In this document: piece after piece, positions 45,101 to 56,626 of the stretch
Position numbering within the stretch: the first letter of the stretch is position 1
Layout of the letters: each line of letters opens with the position of its first letter
NCBI GenBank assembly: GCA_907165135.1
Contig: OU015568.1
Location: 14,144,501-14,208,500 of the forward strand
Reading direction: 5' to 3'
Origin: Oikopleura dioica
Taxonomy: Eukaryota > Chordata > Appendicularia > Copelata > Oikopleuridae
Length of the DNA stretch: 64,000 nt
Program-made: the position numbers and the translations under genes
Notes under the pieces: model-generated
The model's database searches: none
The model's input: only the letters and a program-made list of their open reading frames with translations
What the model was told of the DNA's origin: nothing

Positions 45101-47724
45101 TCGGCTCTCGAGCTAACTCATTTTCATGCTCCCGCTCCCCTGCTCTCAGAGCAATGATAAATTTTTGCTCTCGCTCTTTTCGCTCGCGAGCATTTGCGAG
45201 CATTTCAAACTCTGGTATTTGTACTTATTTCAATTTCAGTGAGCATAAGTCCCGAGCTTTCTACCGAATCCAGGCTACTCGAAACATGACTGGAGGTGGA
45301 GACATCATCAAGAAGGGTATGGACAAGGTCAACGACGCCAAATCTATGGCTGGTGACACCATTTCTGCTGTTGTTGGCGACGGAGATTCCGACCCAACAA
45401 TGAACCGAGTCCAGTTCAAGCCCAAGGACTACCGAGTAAGTAAATTACTCATTCTTCGACAAAAACTCCCTTGGCAGTAGATTTACAGCTCGAGACTTTC
45501 ATCATGACGCCAGAGCAGCTTATCTCTATCAAACAGCTCGCTCGGGTGGCAATACTTTTGATGAAATACACAAATGAACGAAATTAGCACCCAGCTAGTG
45601 GTCACTGTTTAATTAATTTCTGATGACTCTTTCAGGTCATGGAAGGTTGCGGTGGTGCCGTCCTCACCATCTGCCGCGATGGTCCCGATATGGACAAGAC
45701 CGTCTTTGTCGACTACAAGACTCTTGATGGTTCCGCATCTGCCGGTGCTGATTTCGAATACACTGAAGGCACTCTTTGCTTCAAGGTAATTAACTTTCGT
45801 TTGCATCAAGCAAAGAAAACAGTAGTAACTCTTTTTCAAAGTTGTTTCTCATTGAACCGGCCGAGATCTTTCATATTAATAAACTAATTAATATTATTAG
45901 CCCGGAGAGACCAGCCACACTGTTACTGTTCCAATTATCGACGATGAAGTTTTCGAAGAAGATGAACATTTCCTCATGATGCTTTCTAACCTCAGGTAAA
46001 TCAATTTTCACTTTATTATTGAAGAGTTCCCTCTCGACCATGAATAACTTGAATTGATAGAGTTGTCGATGGAGCTGGTGCTCTCCAGACTCGAGGAGGT
46101 GTTGCTACTAAATTCGAAATTGGCAAGAACCGAACTGCTACTGTCACTATTCTTGATGACGATCACCGGGGTAACTTCTCCTTCGAAGAAACCACTATGT
46201 CCATCGACGAGGGTATCGGCTGTGTCAGCATCTCTGTGAGTCTCCGTCATGTGCTTCTGAGTCCTGAAAAAGTAATCTAGGTTGTCCGAAAATCTGGTGC
46301 TCGAGGTGAAGTCTACGTTCCATTCCGAACTGTTCCCGACACTGCTGAAGCTGGCCGAGATTTCGAATCTCTCGAAGGCGAGCTTCTCTTCGAAGACGAA
46401 GTCACTGAGTATGTTATATTTTTGATTCTTGAAATTATTTTTATTTTAGGAAAACCATCACTATCAACATTATCGATTGCGAAGAGTACGAAAAGGACAA
46501 CAAATTCTACGTCGAGCTTGGTGAACCCCGAGTTGCCCCCGCTGAGAAAGAATTCTACGCTATTGTAAGACAATTATCAGAATATCGCTTTTTGAGAAGA
46601 ACCTTTAGCTCGAGAACCGATCTGGATCCCTTACCGAAGAACAAATTAAGGTCGCCATGCAGGGTCGACCTCGAGTTGATGAGGACGCCATGCGAATCGA
46701 AGTTGGCATTGTTGCTTCTCCCGCTTTCAAGGTATTTTATTAACAATTAAATCAGAATCTTGATGATTATTTTAGAACGCTGTTGACAAGATGATGCAGA
46801 AGCAGGATCTTACTGTTCTTGTTTCCACTGGATCCTGGGCTGAACAGTTCACTGAAGCGTTGACCGTTTCTGCCGGTAATTTGGCGCTTTTTGAAGTCTT
46901 TTAAATTTTTTACAGGTGATGATGATGATGAGGACTCCGATGCTGAGCCAGGCCTTAGCGACTACATCATGCACTACCTTACTCTTCCATGGAAGGTATT
47001 TTTGATCCCTTTTTTAACATGATTCACTCTTTTTAAGCTTATCTTCGCATTTGTTCCCCCAACTGATTACTTTGGTGGATGGGCTTGTTTCGTCGTTTCG
47101 ATCATTGGAATTGGTGTTATGACTGCCGTAAGAAACTGAACTTATTTTCACGAACGTTATTTTTATATTTAGTTCATCGGTGACTTCGCTTCTCACTTTG
47201 GTTGCACTGTTGGTGTCACTGATGCTGTTACTGCCATTTCATTCGTCGCTCTTGGAACTTCTGTCCCTGGTAAAAGCTTATTTTTCATAACAGAGGAGTA
47301 ACGGCGTTTAAGATACTTTTGCCTCTAAAACCGCAGCCATCGGTGACGATACTGCTGATGCCTCTGTTGGAAACGTCACTGGCTCCAACGCTGTCAACGT
47401 TTTCCTCGGTATCGGTATCGCATGGACCATGGCTGCCTTCTACTGGTCCGGCCGAGACGGCAAGATCGGTCTTGAAGTCACCCCCGGTACTCTTTCCTTC
47501 TCCGTCGTCATCTTCTGCGTTGAGGCTCTTCTTGCAATTGCCCTCCTTCTCTTCAGACGACGATACGGTACGAGATAATCCTCAATACCATCTTTCTAAA
47601 ACTGTTTTCAGGTGGTGAATTGGGTGGTCCCCGCGGCCTCAAGATCGCATCCTCCGCATTCTTTGTCTTCCTGTGGTTCTTCTATCTCGGAGCTTCCATT
47701 GCCAAGGCCTACTGCTATATCTAA
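42159..47724 (+). CDS. slc8a: NCX-type Na/Ca exchanger with N-terminal TSP3-like Ca-binding repeats, about 1116 aa
   Basis: Seventeen exons: 42159-42237, 42546-42941, 42982-44003, 44049-44184, 45240-45435, 45636-45785, 45901-45995, 46061-46235, 46281-46408, 46450-46564, 46609-46731, 46776-46875, 46916-46995, 47038-47127, 47173-47269, 47313-47567, 47612-47724. Order: signal peptide (MKWLSILAALLAAVTA), ten DxDxDGDGIP loops (about residues 28-157), a Cys-rich ectodomain, alpha-1 repeat (NLTLMALGSSAPEILLSV), the XIP-like basic segment, two Calx-beta domains, then alpha-2 (FVALGTSVPDTF-like, here FVALGTSVPDTFASK) and the final membrane helices. NCX extrudes Ca in exchange for Na. The alpha and Calx-beta parts are highly conserved. 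Exon 4 lacks one base (run of C at 44140-44143) for the frame; see findings. Confidence 0.92.
42546..42941 (+). repeat. In-frame tandem repeat encoding ten acidic Ca-binding loops
   Basis: The NCX second exon is almost wholly a tandem array with a period near 69 nt (23 codons, two loops: one ending GIPD, one GIPN). Consensus loops are DDDGDGIPD and DDDGDGIPN, the calcium-binding pattern of thrombospondin type 3 repeats and bacterial cadherin-like linkers. Because the units are so alike, other frames also stay open across the array. Confidence 0.9.
44028..44048 (+). repeat. Telomere-like (TTAACCC)n run at an NCX intron acceptor
   Basis: The 45-bp intron 44004-44048 ends with three CCCTAA-type units, and the last supplies the AG acceptor. 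The sequence equals the vertebrate-type telomere repeat. Confidence 0.8.
44498..45214. mobile_element. 717-bp hAT-like non-autonomous element in an NCX intron
   Basis: Ends are inverted repeats starting CAGAGTTTGAAAT, and they are flanked by an exact 8-bp duplication GTATTTGT (44490-44497 and 45215-45222), the hAT signature. The inside is filled with imperfect GCTCGCGAGC/GAGCGAGC units in both orientations. No transposase. It accounts for most of this unusually long intron. Confidence 0.8.
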
Positions 47725-48305
47725 ACGCCAAACCTTCAAAATCAGAAATGGGAAGCATGGCGTATTCCTCTTTGTCTTCTGTTCAAACGCCAGAACATTC
47801 ACCTCCGCGTGATTTAAATATATTTATCAATATCGCCTAAAAATAACGACTACTCTAAAATTACTGTACTCGAGCCTTTTACAGTTTGTACCTCTGCTTA
47901 TTCTCGCTTGAGCCGAATCCTAACTGAACCCCAATCTTGAAAACCAAACCCAAAAAAATACTAGTGCACCAACAGAACTTTGTCCATAAATAATGTTCTG
48001 TTAGGCTACTCTGTTCACTGTACAAAATTATAAATACTACTGAGCTTCTTTTTCCAGATGCGGTACCAATCAGATTATTTATTAGTTAAAAATTATGTAT
48101 GAATTATTATAAATAAACGAAAACCTTTCCCTTCAAAGATTTTGTTTCAATTTTTTCATAAAGAGAGCGATGAAATTTCAGTCAATGATCAATTACTTTC
48201 ACGATGATCCACGATGGACCATCGTCGATGGTGAATCTCGAAAAATCATCGTGGATATAAAATGAGTGGCTTTTGCTGGACAAAACTCATTTCGATGATT
48301 GCTGA
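47725..48305. other. NCX 3' flank
   Basis: Should contain the NCX 3' UTR; AATAAA-type sequences occur near 48110. Short palindromic ATGATCCACGATGG-type repeats at 48200-48250 have no assigned role. Confidence 0.4.
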
Positions 48306-48769
48306 TTTTGAAACAGGGGTGGATATTTTGATATCAAATCATTATTTCAACCGTTTTTGATTTGAAATTTCAAAAGATAAGCCTTTTTTCAATTCATTTT
48401 CGCAATTGCAAATTCATTTCAAATGATAATGGCGCGGAGCCTTTTTTGAAATTTTCAACTGTTTCATTTTGCATTTTGCGAAAGGGTTTCAAATCTGGAC
48501 AGATTTTTTCAATCTTTTTTCATTTTTCAAATCAATTTCAAATTTCTGAGCCTTGGAGGACACTGGAGGACACAATGCGTTGAAGAGGTATAAAAAGTGA
48601 AGTTGGACTCATAAATTATAGAAAAAAGGAAAATTTTCTTCAAAGGTACCAATTTTTGGTCGGCTTCCCGAACTTTGTACCACCTCCTAGACCCCCAGGG
48701 ACAAGGAATTCTTGCGCTCAAAATTACCGTCATAGCCTGGGCTACACACTTGGACATGTGGTGGCACCA

Positions 48770-49440
48770 GAGTTGCAAATTTGCGTAGCGGAGATAGCTA
48801 CGGGAAAAATACTTTTGGCTCAGCTACAGTGAAGAAAATTCTGACCAGCTCCGCTATCTAAGCTCAGCTACTGATATTAAAATTAAGGCCCTTTTCTGTG
48901 TGAAAAAAGGCCCTTATCTGTGTAAAATAAATCCTTAGTCAGTGTAAATCAGAGTTCCAAATTTGGTGAGCTGAGTGAGCTGAGTAGTCGCTCAGCTCAC
49001 TGATTTTGGAAAATGAATTTATCTGTTCTGCTCAACTCCGCTCAGCTCAGACAAGTACCGCTCGTTCGGACAAATTTTGCATTGTAAAATGTCCAAACGA
49101 CTCTCATCCGTCATTCAGGAATGATAATCGCGGTATTATTCAGCTCAGCTCAGCTCAGCTCAATGATTTTTACACAATTTTACTACTAAAAACAGTAATT
49201 AAACAGCTTAACCCAGCTCACTTAGCTCAGCTCAAATTAGGGTCTGCTCAGTTCAGCTCAGCTCAACTGCCTTAAAAAAAGGTCTGCTCAGCTCAGCTCA
49301 GCTCAATGACCTCTGAAAATGGCTAGCTCAGGTCAGGTCAGCTCAGTCAGCTCCGAAATAGGTCAGCTCAGCTCAGAGAATTTCTCACACAGGGCAGCTC
49401 AGCTCAGCTCAACGAAAATAAAGCCAAATTTGCAACTCTG
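48770..49440. repeat. AGCTC/CAGCTCAG tandem block bounded by inverted CAGAGTTGCAAATTT ends
   Basis: CAGAGTTGCAAATTT at about 48767 and its inverse ending near 49440 enclose many CAGCTCAG units (densest at 49140-49420). It looks like a nested hAT-like insert, but I see no matching 8-bp duplication. Confidence 0.55.
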
Positions 49441-49588
49441 GCGTAAATCACGTCCCTGGCCTTTTCAGCTATTTCAGCTTAGCTACGCTTAATTAAATTT
49501 GCAAGTCTGTACCTACAGTAACCCTAAATAACCCTAGCCTGTCCCCCTCGGGTAAGTTTCTTCCGTCATTTTGCCCAGTGCCCGCTCA

Positions 49589-50755
49589 GTGTTTGAAAAA
49601 TGGTCGAAACTAAGATGAGCGAGTGAGCGCGAGCAGAGCCCCCCTGAAATTATTTTGTCAGTGAGCCAGCGCGAGCGAAGGTTCACCGATTTTAACGTGA
49701 GTGAGCGAGCAGAAGCTCCAAAATTTTTTCATGAGTGAGCGAGCACGAGCGCTCACTCGTGATGATTTAACACTGAAATTTTCATGTCCCCAAAGATTTT
49801 TGATACACAATTCTAAAAAAATTTTGAGTTATTCAAGCCTTTATATAGGCCATTTTGGCAAAGATGTTGACTTCAAGCCGAAATTTTCGCCAGCTCTACT
49901 ACGCTTAGCTAAACTTTCCTCTCAATTCCGCTATCTAAGCTCAGCAACTGCTATTTAAAAGGATAAGGCCCTTATCTCCAGAGTTTGCTTTATTATTACT
50001 GAGCTGAGCTAAGCTGACCTGAGTAAAAATTTCTCTAAGCTGAGCTGACCTATTTCGGAGGTGACTGAGCTGAGCTCAGCTCAGCAGACTTTTTAAGGTA
50101 GTTTAGCTGACCTGAACTGAGAGGACCCTAATTAGAGCTGAGCAGAGCTGTTTTTACTGTGTTTTAAGAACTAAAATTGTGTTCAAATCATTGAGCTGAG
50201 CTCAACTAACTCAAAAGAAAAAATCCCGCATTTCCCGTATTCCTGAATCTGCAGCAGTGTCTGAAAAATGGTGAGCGCGAGCCACGAGCGAGCGCGAGCG
50301 AGTGAGCGAGCGCTCCTTCTCACTCACTCATGTGATTTCGAGAAGCCTATGCTCGCGCTCGCTCACTCACCATAAAATTCAAAGTTCCCTGCTTGCGCTC
50401 ACTCGCGCTTGCTCACAGTTAATCCACCCCCAAGACAGAGTCATTAAATAATCATGAAATTTATCTGGATTTTATCTTTTACTCCCGTTAGAGTACTCAA
50501 TATTTATTTATTATATTTAGAAGTCATTCAAAGAACTAAATCAAAACGTTGTTGAAAAGCTGCGAGTGAGCGCAAGCGAGCGAGCGAGCGCTCATGCTCG
50601 CTCACTCACAGAAAAATTCCGGTATCTGCGCTCGCGCTCGCTCGCTCACGAAAAATCAAAAGGGTCTACTCGCGCTCGCTCACTCATGTTAAAAATCTGG
50701 GGGCCTCTGCTCGCGCTCACTCACTCACGAAAGTTTTGGCCATTTTTCAAACACT
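49589..50755. repeat. GAGTGAGCGAGCGCGAGC tandem blocks with CAGTGTTTGAAAAATGG ends
   Basis: CAGTGTTTGAAAAATGG at about 49589, a near copy at about 50261, and its inverse near 50738-50755 enclose arrays of GAGCGAGCGAG-type units at 49615-49760, 50270-50420 and 50560-50740. A GAGCTGAG array at 49990-50110 is the opposite orientation of the CAGCTCAG block to the left. Confidence 0.55.
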
Positions 50756-51386
50756 CGATTCGGCAGAATTCAAAATTTGCGATTTCAGAAATACGGGATT
50801 TTCAGAAATTTAGGACTTTAAAAATACGGGATTTTGGGAATTTCCCATTTCAAATGCGGGAGTCAAAAAGGGATGGCAGGCGCGCTGAGTTTTTCCTTTT
50901 GCGCCTTCTTCAAATTTGCAACGATTCATTTTTTCAATTTCATTTTTCAAATTCCTTTCAAGTCGCCAAATAAGAAAAACTCATTGAAATGTCAATTATT
51001 GCAGTTTCAAATTCATTTCAAAACTCCGCACGAATCTTTATCTTTTGAAAACGCTTTTTTTTCATTTTCAATAGGTTTCATCCATTGCATCGGCTTTTTC
51101 CTGCAATTTCAATTGAAATTTCAATTTTTGAAACGATGAAATAAATGATTCGACAGTTTTGAAATAATGATTTGATATCAAAATATCCACCCCTGTTTTG
51201 AAAGCTGAGGTAGAGAGTCGCCACTATCGGTTGGTTGAGGAGAGTCAGCAAGATTGATTGCGTAAGTGGCGCTGTGGGGACGAAATACGCTTCATTTCAA
51301 ATAGAGAAAAAATCCGCAGAGAGACTCTGAGTCACTGACAGTGCGCTATTTTTGTTCTTTAGGGAAGACAGAAGAAAATAAGAAAA

Positions 51387-52393
51387 ATGGATAAGGAGGC
51401 CAATGACTTGAGTTTACCGTCGTATGTATCCCCGAGCGGGCATACATTCTTCTTTGGGCCAGTCAACAAAGGAAATGCTTACAATATAATTTATTCTTGA
51501 AAATAAATACATAGTATGTAACTGGTAACTATTATATGAACAATAAAGGTATGCAATAAACAGGCCAGTATGCGCGAGAACATCAAGGTCAACTCTACTG
51601 GAATCCTTTCTTCGAGATTTTCCTCTACCTCCACGACGAGAATGGAAACCAAACAGATCGACTGGTTAAAGTGAGGTTCATTCTTCAGTCTTCTGTTGCT
51701 GATCCCTACAGGAAAAGGTCCATCTGCGGTTGAAAATAAATGCAAAATCTTCGAAAATCGACCGATTTAAAAGCGTTGATGCCACTGACTTCGTTGCCTT
51801 CGATCCTCGAGAGCACTTTCTTCTTCGCGATATTTGGTGTTCAACAAATGAGCCGGAAATCAACGAGGTAAATTTTCATGTTATCAAAATTATATCATTG
51901 CTCAAGGTCGAGAAAAGAGTTATCTTCTGTTTTCACGAAGATCAGTACCAGAATCTTTTGGCCGCAGGTTATCCTCTTCATCAGATCATCGGATTTGAGG
52001 AACATTTCGGAGGTAATACGACCATTTTTTTATCAAAGAGGATCATTCAACATTTCAAGAGATCATCGAGGACGGGCCAGTAAAAGAGATGCTTCGACAA
52101 GAATTTTCGTTCTTCAAGGAACTGGTACATACTGTCTCCACTCGACGAAAGGTTGCAAATAAAATTAACTGAATTTCTTCGAAGATCTTTTCAAGGCATG
52201 GAAGCTCTTTGATCCTCTTTGCGAAATAGACGACTCGTACGCACACCTGAAATACCAATTCCAGCGCCGCACGACCCACAAGGCCGATCGAAAATTCAAG
52301 AAGATCCTGAACGGAATCATTGACAAGCACTTCACCAATGACTTTCTCTCCCTGAAGCCAATCTTTGCTCCTGCTGTCGAGAATTCTACCTGA
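51387..52393 (+). CDS. Orphan protein, 233 aa
   Basis: Exons 51387-51461, 51569-51670, 51712-51867, 51907-52012, 52060-52124 and 52196-52393 give exactly 234 codons. Notable stretches are YWNPFFEIFLYLHDENGNQ, DFVAFDPREHFLLRDIW, VIFCFHEDQYQNLLAAGYPL and a C-terminal basic helix RRTTHKADRKFKKILNGII. No signal peptide, no membrane segment and no recognised domain. The join of exon 1 to exon 2 has a phase-0 alternative at 51432; others are firm. It lies right beside the hAT-like element. The minus-strand frames here are antisense shadows. Confidence 0.65.
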
Positions 52394-52596
52394 AATACTA
52401 CCGCTCCATCAAAAAATCTTCTGCCATCTGTAATCCATCGAGTTGTCACGATGCTGCTCATTTTGAATTATTGAAAATTTTTTTATTGCCACCAATGCTC
52501 GATATTTCCCAAAATTAACTGCCCTTCAATTTACTAGAACCTGCCAGATAGATATTCAAATAAATATTAATTTTAAGCTTATAGTTTTGTCCTTTT

Positions 52597-54667
52597 TTAT
52601 TGTTCTTTTTGAGAGCGTAAATATTGCACAGCTTCAATAATCTTGCTCCAGTTCGCAAAGCAGCTATTTTTGTCTCCTTTAGCGCAGTTTTCAGAGAGTA
52701 GAAAGACTTTATCCCAGAACTCGCAAATATTTTTCTTTGCTGGTTCAACAGAGCTGAAATAAAAATAGATAATTTCGCTCTTTTAATAAATTACCTGTCT
52801 GGCTCTGTCAAAATCAGATTTTGAAAGGATCCTCCGTTAGAATTTTTTAATCCGGTGTCTTCGGACTTGATAAAATTGGTTATTGTGCTTCTTATTCTCT
52901 TCGCCGCTTGCTTCTGATTCTCCGTGTCAAGGGGAATCTTTCCGAAGAAATATCCAGTGTCAGTGCAATGGCAAGCCTTTTCTTCGCAGTTACCCTTAGA
53001 TATTTAGTATTAGTTTATATGGATATTTTTGTCTTTACCCATTGATAATCTCTTGACCAATGTTTATAAGCTTTTGGAGATACTGCGTCAAAGATGTACA
53101 TAAATGATTCCGCTTGATCCTCAAGTAATCGTCTGGATCCACAATCGAAAATCGCGTCTTGCTCAATCTTCAGTAGCTGATCTCTGTTGTCTCCAATCGG
53201 TGGGTAAAGAGTCTTTTTGTGGGTTAACCTCAAATATTTTCACGATAAAATGAGTAACCCTTTATAACCCTTAGCAATAGTTCCGGAGCTAAATTTTTGC
53301 CAAATAAAAGTCTTGCAGCAGTCATGTAATATTCATCCGGAATTGGGCGACTTTCGAAGATCATGTTCAAAAAAGTTACCGGTTCATCCGCGTTTATACC
53401 GATCATCGTTGGGATGTCTTGTTGGAATCTGTTTCGGAACGGGTTAAAAGCGGTTATATTGTCGGCAATTGGGGCAAATGGCGTACCAAAGAGAGCATTG
53501 ACAGTCAAATCCATCAAATAAGGATTCGTCGAGGATGATACAGCCTGAGCGACTTCATCTGTCGTCAGTTTTTGGAAACATGAAAGCTTGGAGCAGCCAC
53601 TGGCGTTGATAATTTTGGAATTGAAAGCGACGATGTCTTCAACCGTTCGCATGTACAAATTCATTGGCGGACATTGAATCACTGCTTTTTGGTAGAATGG
53701 CCAGCCAGATGCTCTCATATAAACCGGTGCTTCATCAGAAAGAAGTGTAGCAACTGTTAGTCCTCCAGCAGAATTTCCCATTACAGTTATTTGTTCTTTA
53801 TCTCCGCCGAAACGGTGAATATTCGCGTAGATTGTCTTCAGTGCCAATCTTACATCTTGCAAGGCGAAATTTCCCTGCTCAAAATGCCCAATGTTTTCAC
53901 TTCGATCTCGCCCAAGATACCCAAAGCCGTAGATCCCGAGACGATATTGAATTGAAACGACGATGATGTTTTCTTTTCTCGCGACATCGTCACCAACTGT
54001 CTCATACCTCGATGCATTTCCACTAAGGAAGCTTCCGCCGTGAATAAAGACTAGAACTGGCAGTTTCTCAGTTTTTTCTTTTTTATCTGGAGCCCAAATG
54101 TTCATGTACAAGCAGTCTTCAGATCGTTTTTCATCGGAAAAATCAACGCCAAAGTTTTCCTGCATTAGCTGCTCAACTCCAGATAGGCAGCCGGGTTTCG
54201 ATTCCGTTGCGGAGAAATCATCACTCAGTTTGAGTTTTTATTTGTAATTTTTGAATCCTGAAAAAACTCAAACTGTCCTGTTTGCGTTTTCACTCCACAT
54301 AGGATGGGGAACCGGAGGCCGAAGTCTCCTATCGCCAGTTGGCGGCAATGCGTATGGAATTCCCAAATAGGAGGTCAGGCCATCTTCGGTTATGCCATTC
54401 ATAGGGATTGTTTCGGAAGCTTGGTTGTTTGAAGTTCTTTTACCAAATTTTCTTGAAAAGGGAAATGCAAGTGCAAGACCAACACATGCTAATGCAAGAA
54501 CTTTGAAGGTTTGCTATCTGAACAAATTAAATATATTATTTTAATAATTATTTAAAAACCTTTCCTATAATAAACGCATCTTTCCATTTCGAAGAATTTC
54601 TTTCTGATTTTTCATTATTTTCTTTCACTTGAATATCTCCCGCAATAAATGAACTCTCTTCCGTCAT
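52597..54667 (-). CDS. Type II membrane carboxylesterase (alpha/beta hydrolase), 609 aa
   Basis: Exons 54667-54560, 54513-54278, 54223-53269, 53212-53039, 52994-52795 and 52753-52597 total 1830 nt. A short charged cytoplasmic head precedes one hydrophobic anchor (VLALACVGLALAFPF, about residues 40-55), then the esterase domain: YLGIPYALPPTGDRRLRPP, SEDCLYMNIW, oxyanion HGGSF, nucleophile elbow GNSAGG (about 265; usually GESAGG), acid INADEPVTF, and the His region CHCTDTGYFFG. All three catalytic residues appear present. It should hydrolyse ester substrates outside the cell or in the secretory lumen. The exon 2/3 intron is GA-AG; exon 3/4 has a GT-AG solution at phase 0. Confidence 0.87.
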
Positions 54668-55336
54668 ATTTTTTTAATGAATCGTTACCACTCAAAATGC
54701 TGGTTTTATGTCGATTCCAGTGCAGTAATTTTTTATTTGCTACCGATGGACCTTGCACTACAAATATCGTGATTCACGACAGACAAATTGGCTTTTTGCA
54801 AAATCAGCGAATTCCGAATTGATCATGGAGTCTTGATTCACAAAGAGTATGAATAATAAAGTACTCAATTGATCATGAAAAAACATAATTAGGGTTTCAA
54901 TCGGGAAAACGGGAAGGAGGATGGTTTTAATTAATTCACCAGCGCGTTCCTACTAGTCAGCACAATTTGTTCTGATTCCGACGGTCGAAGACCATTTGGC
55001 ACGATATGGCAGTTAATGAACTGTATCGCACGAAGAAAAGTTCGCCCGTAGACGAATACGTACGAGTACGAAGCAAATAGATAATTAACCTTCATTGGTA
55101 GTTTGATCCCTTCCACAAGGCTTCTGTTGCCAAGAAAGGATTACCATACACTCGTTTGCTTACTAATCGATCATATCCGTCTAAACCGCGACTCAGTTTA
55201 GTAAGTTTGCTTACTGTCGGAGTATCAAACATACTTTTCTTATCTTAAATTGTTTCTGAAAAGGTTTTTCTTGAAACAGAGAGAAAATCATCAATGCTGA
55301 GAGAAGCTGCAACACTGCCGGAAAGACTTATACACC
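54668..55336. other. Intergenic, divergent promoters
   Basis: Lies between the divergent esterase and peptide-precursor starts. No exon recognised; a minus-strand frame at 54931-55116 is unsupported. Confidence 0.4.
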
Positions 55337-55608
55337 ATGGAACGGAACTCAGTCCTGCTTGGCTTTGTTTTCTTCCTCTTTTGTTAATTTTCTACAGGTT
55401 AAAATGATCTTATTTCTTTCCTATATTTTTTTAGTTTGTGGGTTTGCTGCAAATCAGCGAGGCTAGACAGAGCAGAAGGTCTGCGCAAACACATGGCAAA
55501 TTTTTCTTCAATCTACCGAAAGACTCCAACAGACTCGGAAAATCCAAACGAGGTTTTTGCTTGATTGCAACTCTCACGATCAAACTGTTTCCAAGCCATT
55601 ATTGTTAA
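55337..55608 (+). CDS. Candidate secreted peptide precursor, 67 aa
   Basis: Exon 1 (55337-55366) and exon 2 (55435-55608) join at phase 0 through a 68-bp GT-AG intron with a strong T-rich acceptor. The N-terminus MERNSVLLGFFVGLLQISEA is a good signal peptide. The remainder has basic processing sites, RR and KSKR, that would release SAQTHGKFFFNLPKDSNRLG-like and Cys-containing (GFCLIATLTI..HYC) peptides. AATAAA overlaps the stop (55607-55612), fitting a short transcript. The model rests on frame, signal peptide and processing sites; I know no homolog. Confidence 0.5.
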
Positions 55609-55612
55609 TAAA

Positions 55613-56626
55613 TTCACCGGTTTGTAAACTCATTTCTCGTTTATTTTTCACAAGTACAGTAGCTTCACAAATCGCCGGATTCTTTTACTTTCTGATTCTT
55701 TGGGTAGTAGTTTACCAGTGAGTCTGCAGTCTTGTTCAATTGATTCTCGCGAGACAGGGCTCTTTTTCAAAGGTCCTCATTTTTTGTCGTCGTGTTCATG
55801 AATAGATTATAACGGTAAAAATAGGTATAGAATCTATACTATAGTCTATAGTCTATAGATCATATTTAATGAATTCAAATTTATTTTACATTTTGATGTT
55901 GAAATTCATTATATTGATTAACGAAGTTATTCATAATTTATCATTAAAATGAGACCTTTTCCTAGTAAATGGCGTTTCTCGACTCTTTCTACTAGAATTT
56001 TTCCCTGTCAGTTCCACAGTTTTGAGCTGTTCCTGGATGCCAATCTTCTGAACCAAGTCTTGGTATTTTTTCAGCTCTTCTCTTTCTTTCTCGCTCATGT
56101 TGTCTTTGTTACGTCTCACGGGTTATTTTGAGGAAGCCTGGCCCTCAATCGTCAATAAAAGAGCTCTGACTTTACCCAAAACTTGAGCTGAAGCGCGCAA
56201 GGGTGAGCTGCTGATTGTGCTCGTTACAAGACGCCACGATGACGTCTTCCGATTCACAGAATCAAAATCACTCTTCGATAATTTCAGAGTTTTCTCAGAC
56301 AATTTAATACAATAACACGCTGATTTAGCGTTTTCAGGATAAAGTTAACATTTTAATTTAACGAAAATGGACCTAATAAAGAAGATAAATGATCAAAAAT
56401 TATCATAATTATTACTGTAAAAAGAGCATCTTTAATTTGATTTGAACGGAATGAAGCTCGGATAAATGTCGAAACTATCCTTCCCGTTGGCATCGAAGTG
56501 ACCACAAATAGATAAATGGTTTAGCAGAGGAGCTCATTAGCTCTATTTAACGTTATTATCTCCTCGAAAACATCGGCCATTATACAAAGCTTGCTTCTAT
56601 CAGAATTTTGAGAACAAGAGAGCAAA
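55613..56626. other. Intergenic with one small frame
   Basis: Apart from the 55-codon frame listed separately, nothing was recognised. Short CTATAGTCTATAG direct repeats occur at 55835-55860. Confidence 0.4.
55931..56098 (-). CDS. Possible small basic/coiled protein, 55 aa
   Basis: An ATG at 56098 opens a frame beginning MSEKEREELKKYQDLVQKI, helical and charged, with a basic Ser-rich tail (SSRKSRETPFTRKRS). Composition is protein-like, and the frame is also open upstream for seven codons to a GTG, so it may be a terminal exon. No family recognised. Confidence 0.35.
   Translation of the reverse strand: MSEKEREELKKYQDLVQKIGIQEQLKTVELTGKNSSRKSRETPFTRKRSHFNDKL

Larger units (their letters stand above)
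48314..51195. mobile_element. 2.9-kb hAT-like non-autonomous element
   Basis: The two ends are perfect inverted repeats over about 37 bp (48314-48350 and 51159-51195), beginning CAGGGGTGGATATTTTGAT. They are flanked by an exact 8-bp duplication TTTTGAAA (48306-48313 and 51196-51203). CAG-initial terminal repeats with an 8-bp duplication are typical of hAT transposons. No transposase frame exists inside. The filling consists of short tandem units, listed separately, plus nested CAG-initial inverted ends. Confidence 0.85.

Noticed and set aside
48960-50740. CRISPR-like or satellite interpretation of the short repeats
   Set aside because: Units are short, degenerate, without regular unique spacers, in an animal genome and inside an element with transposon ends.
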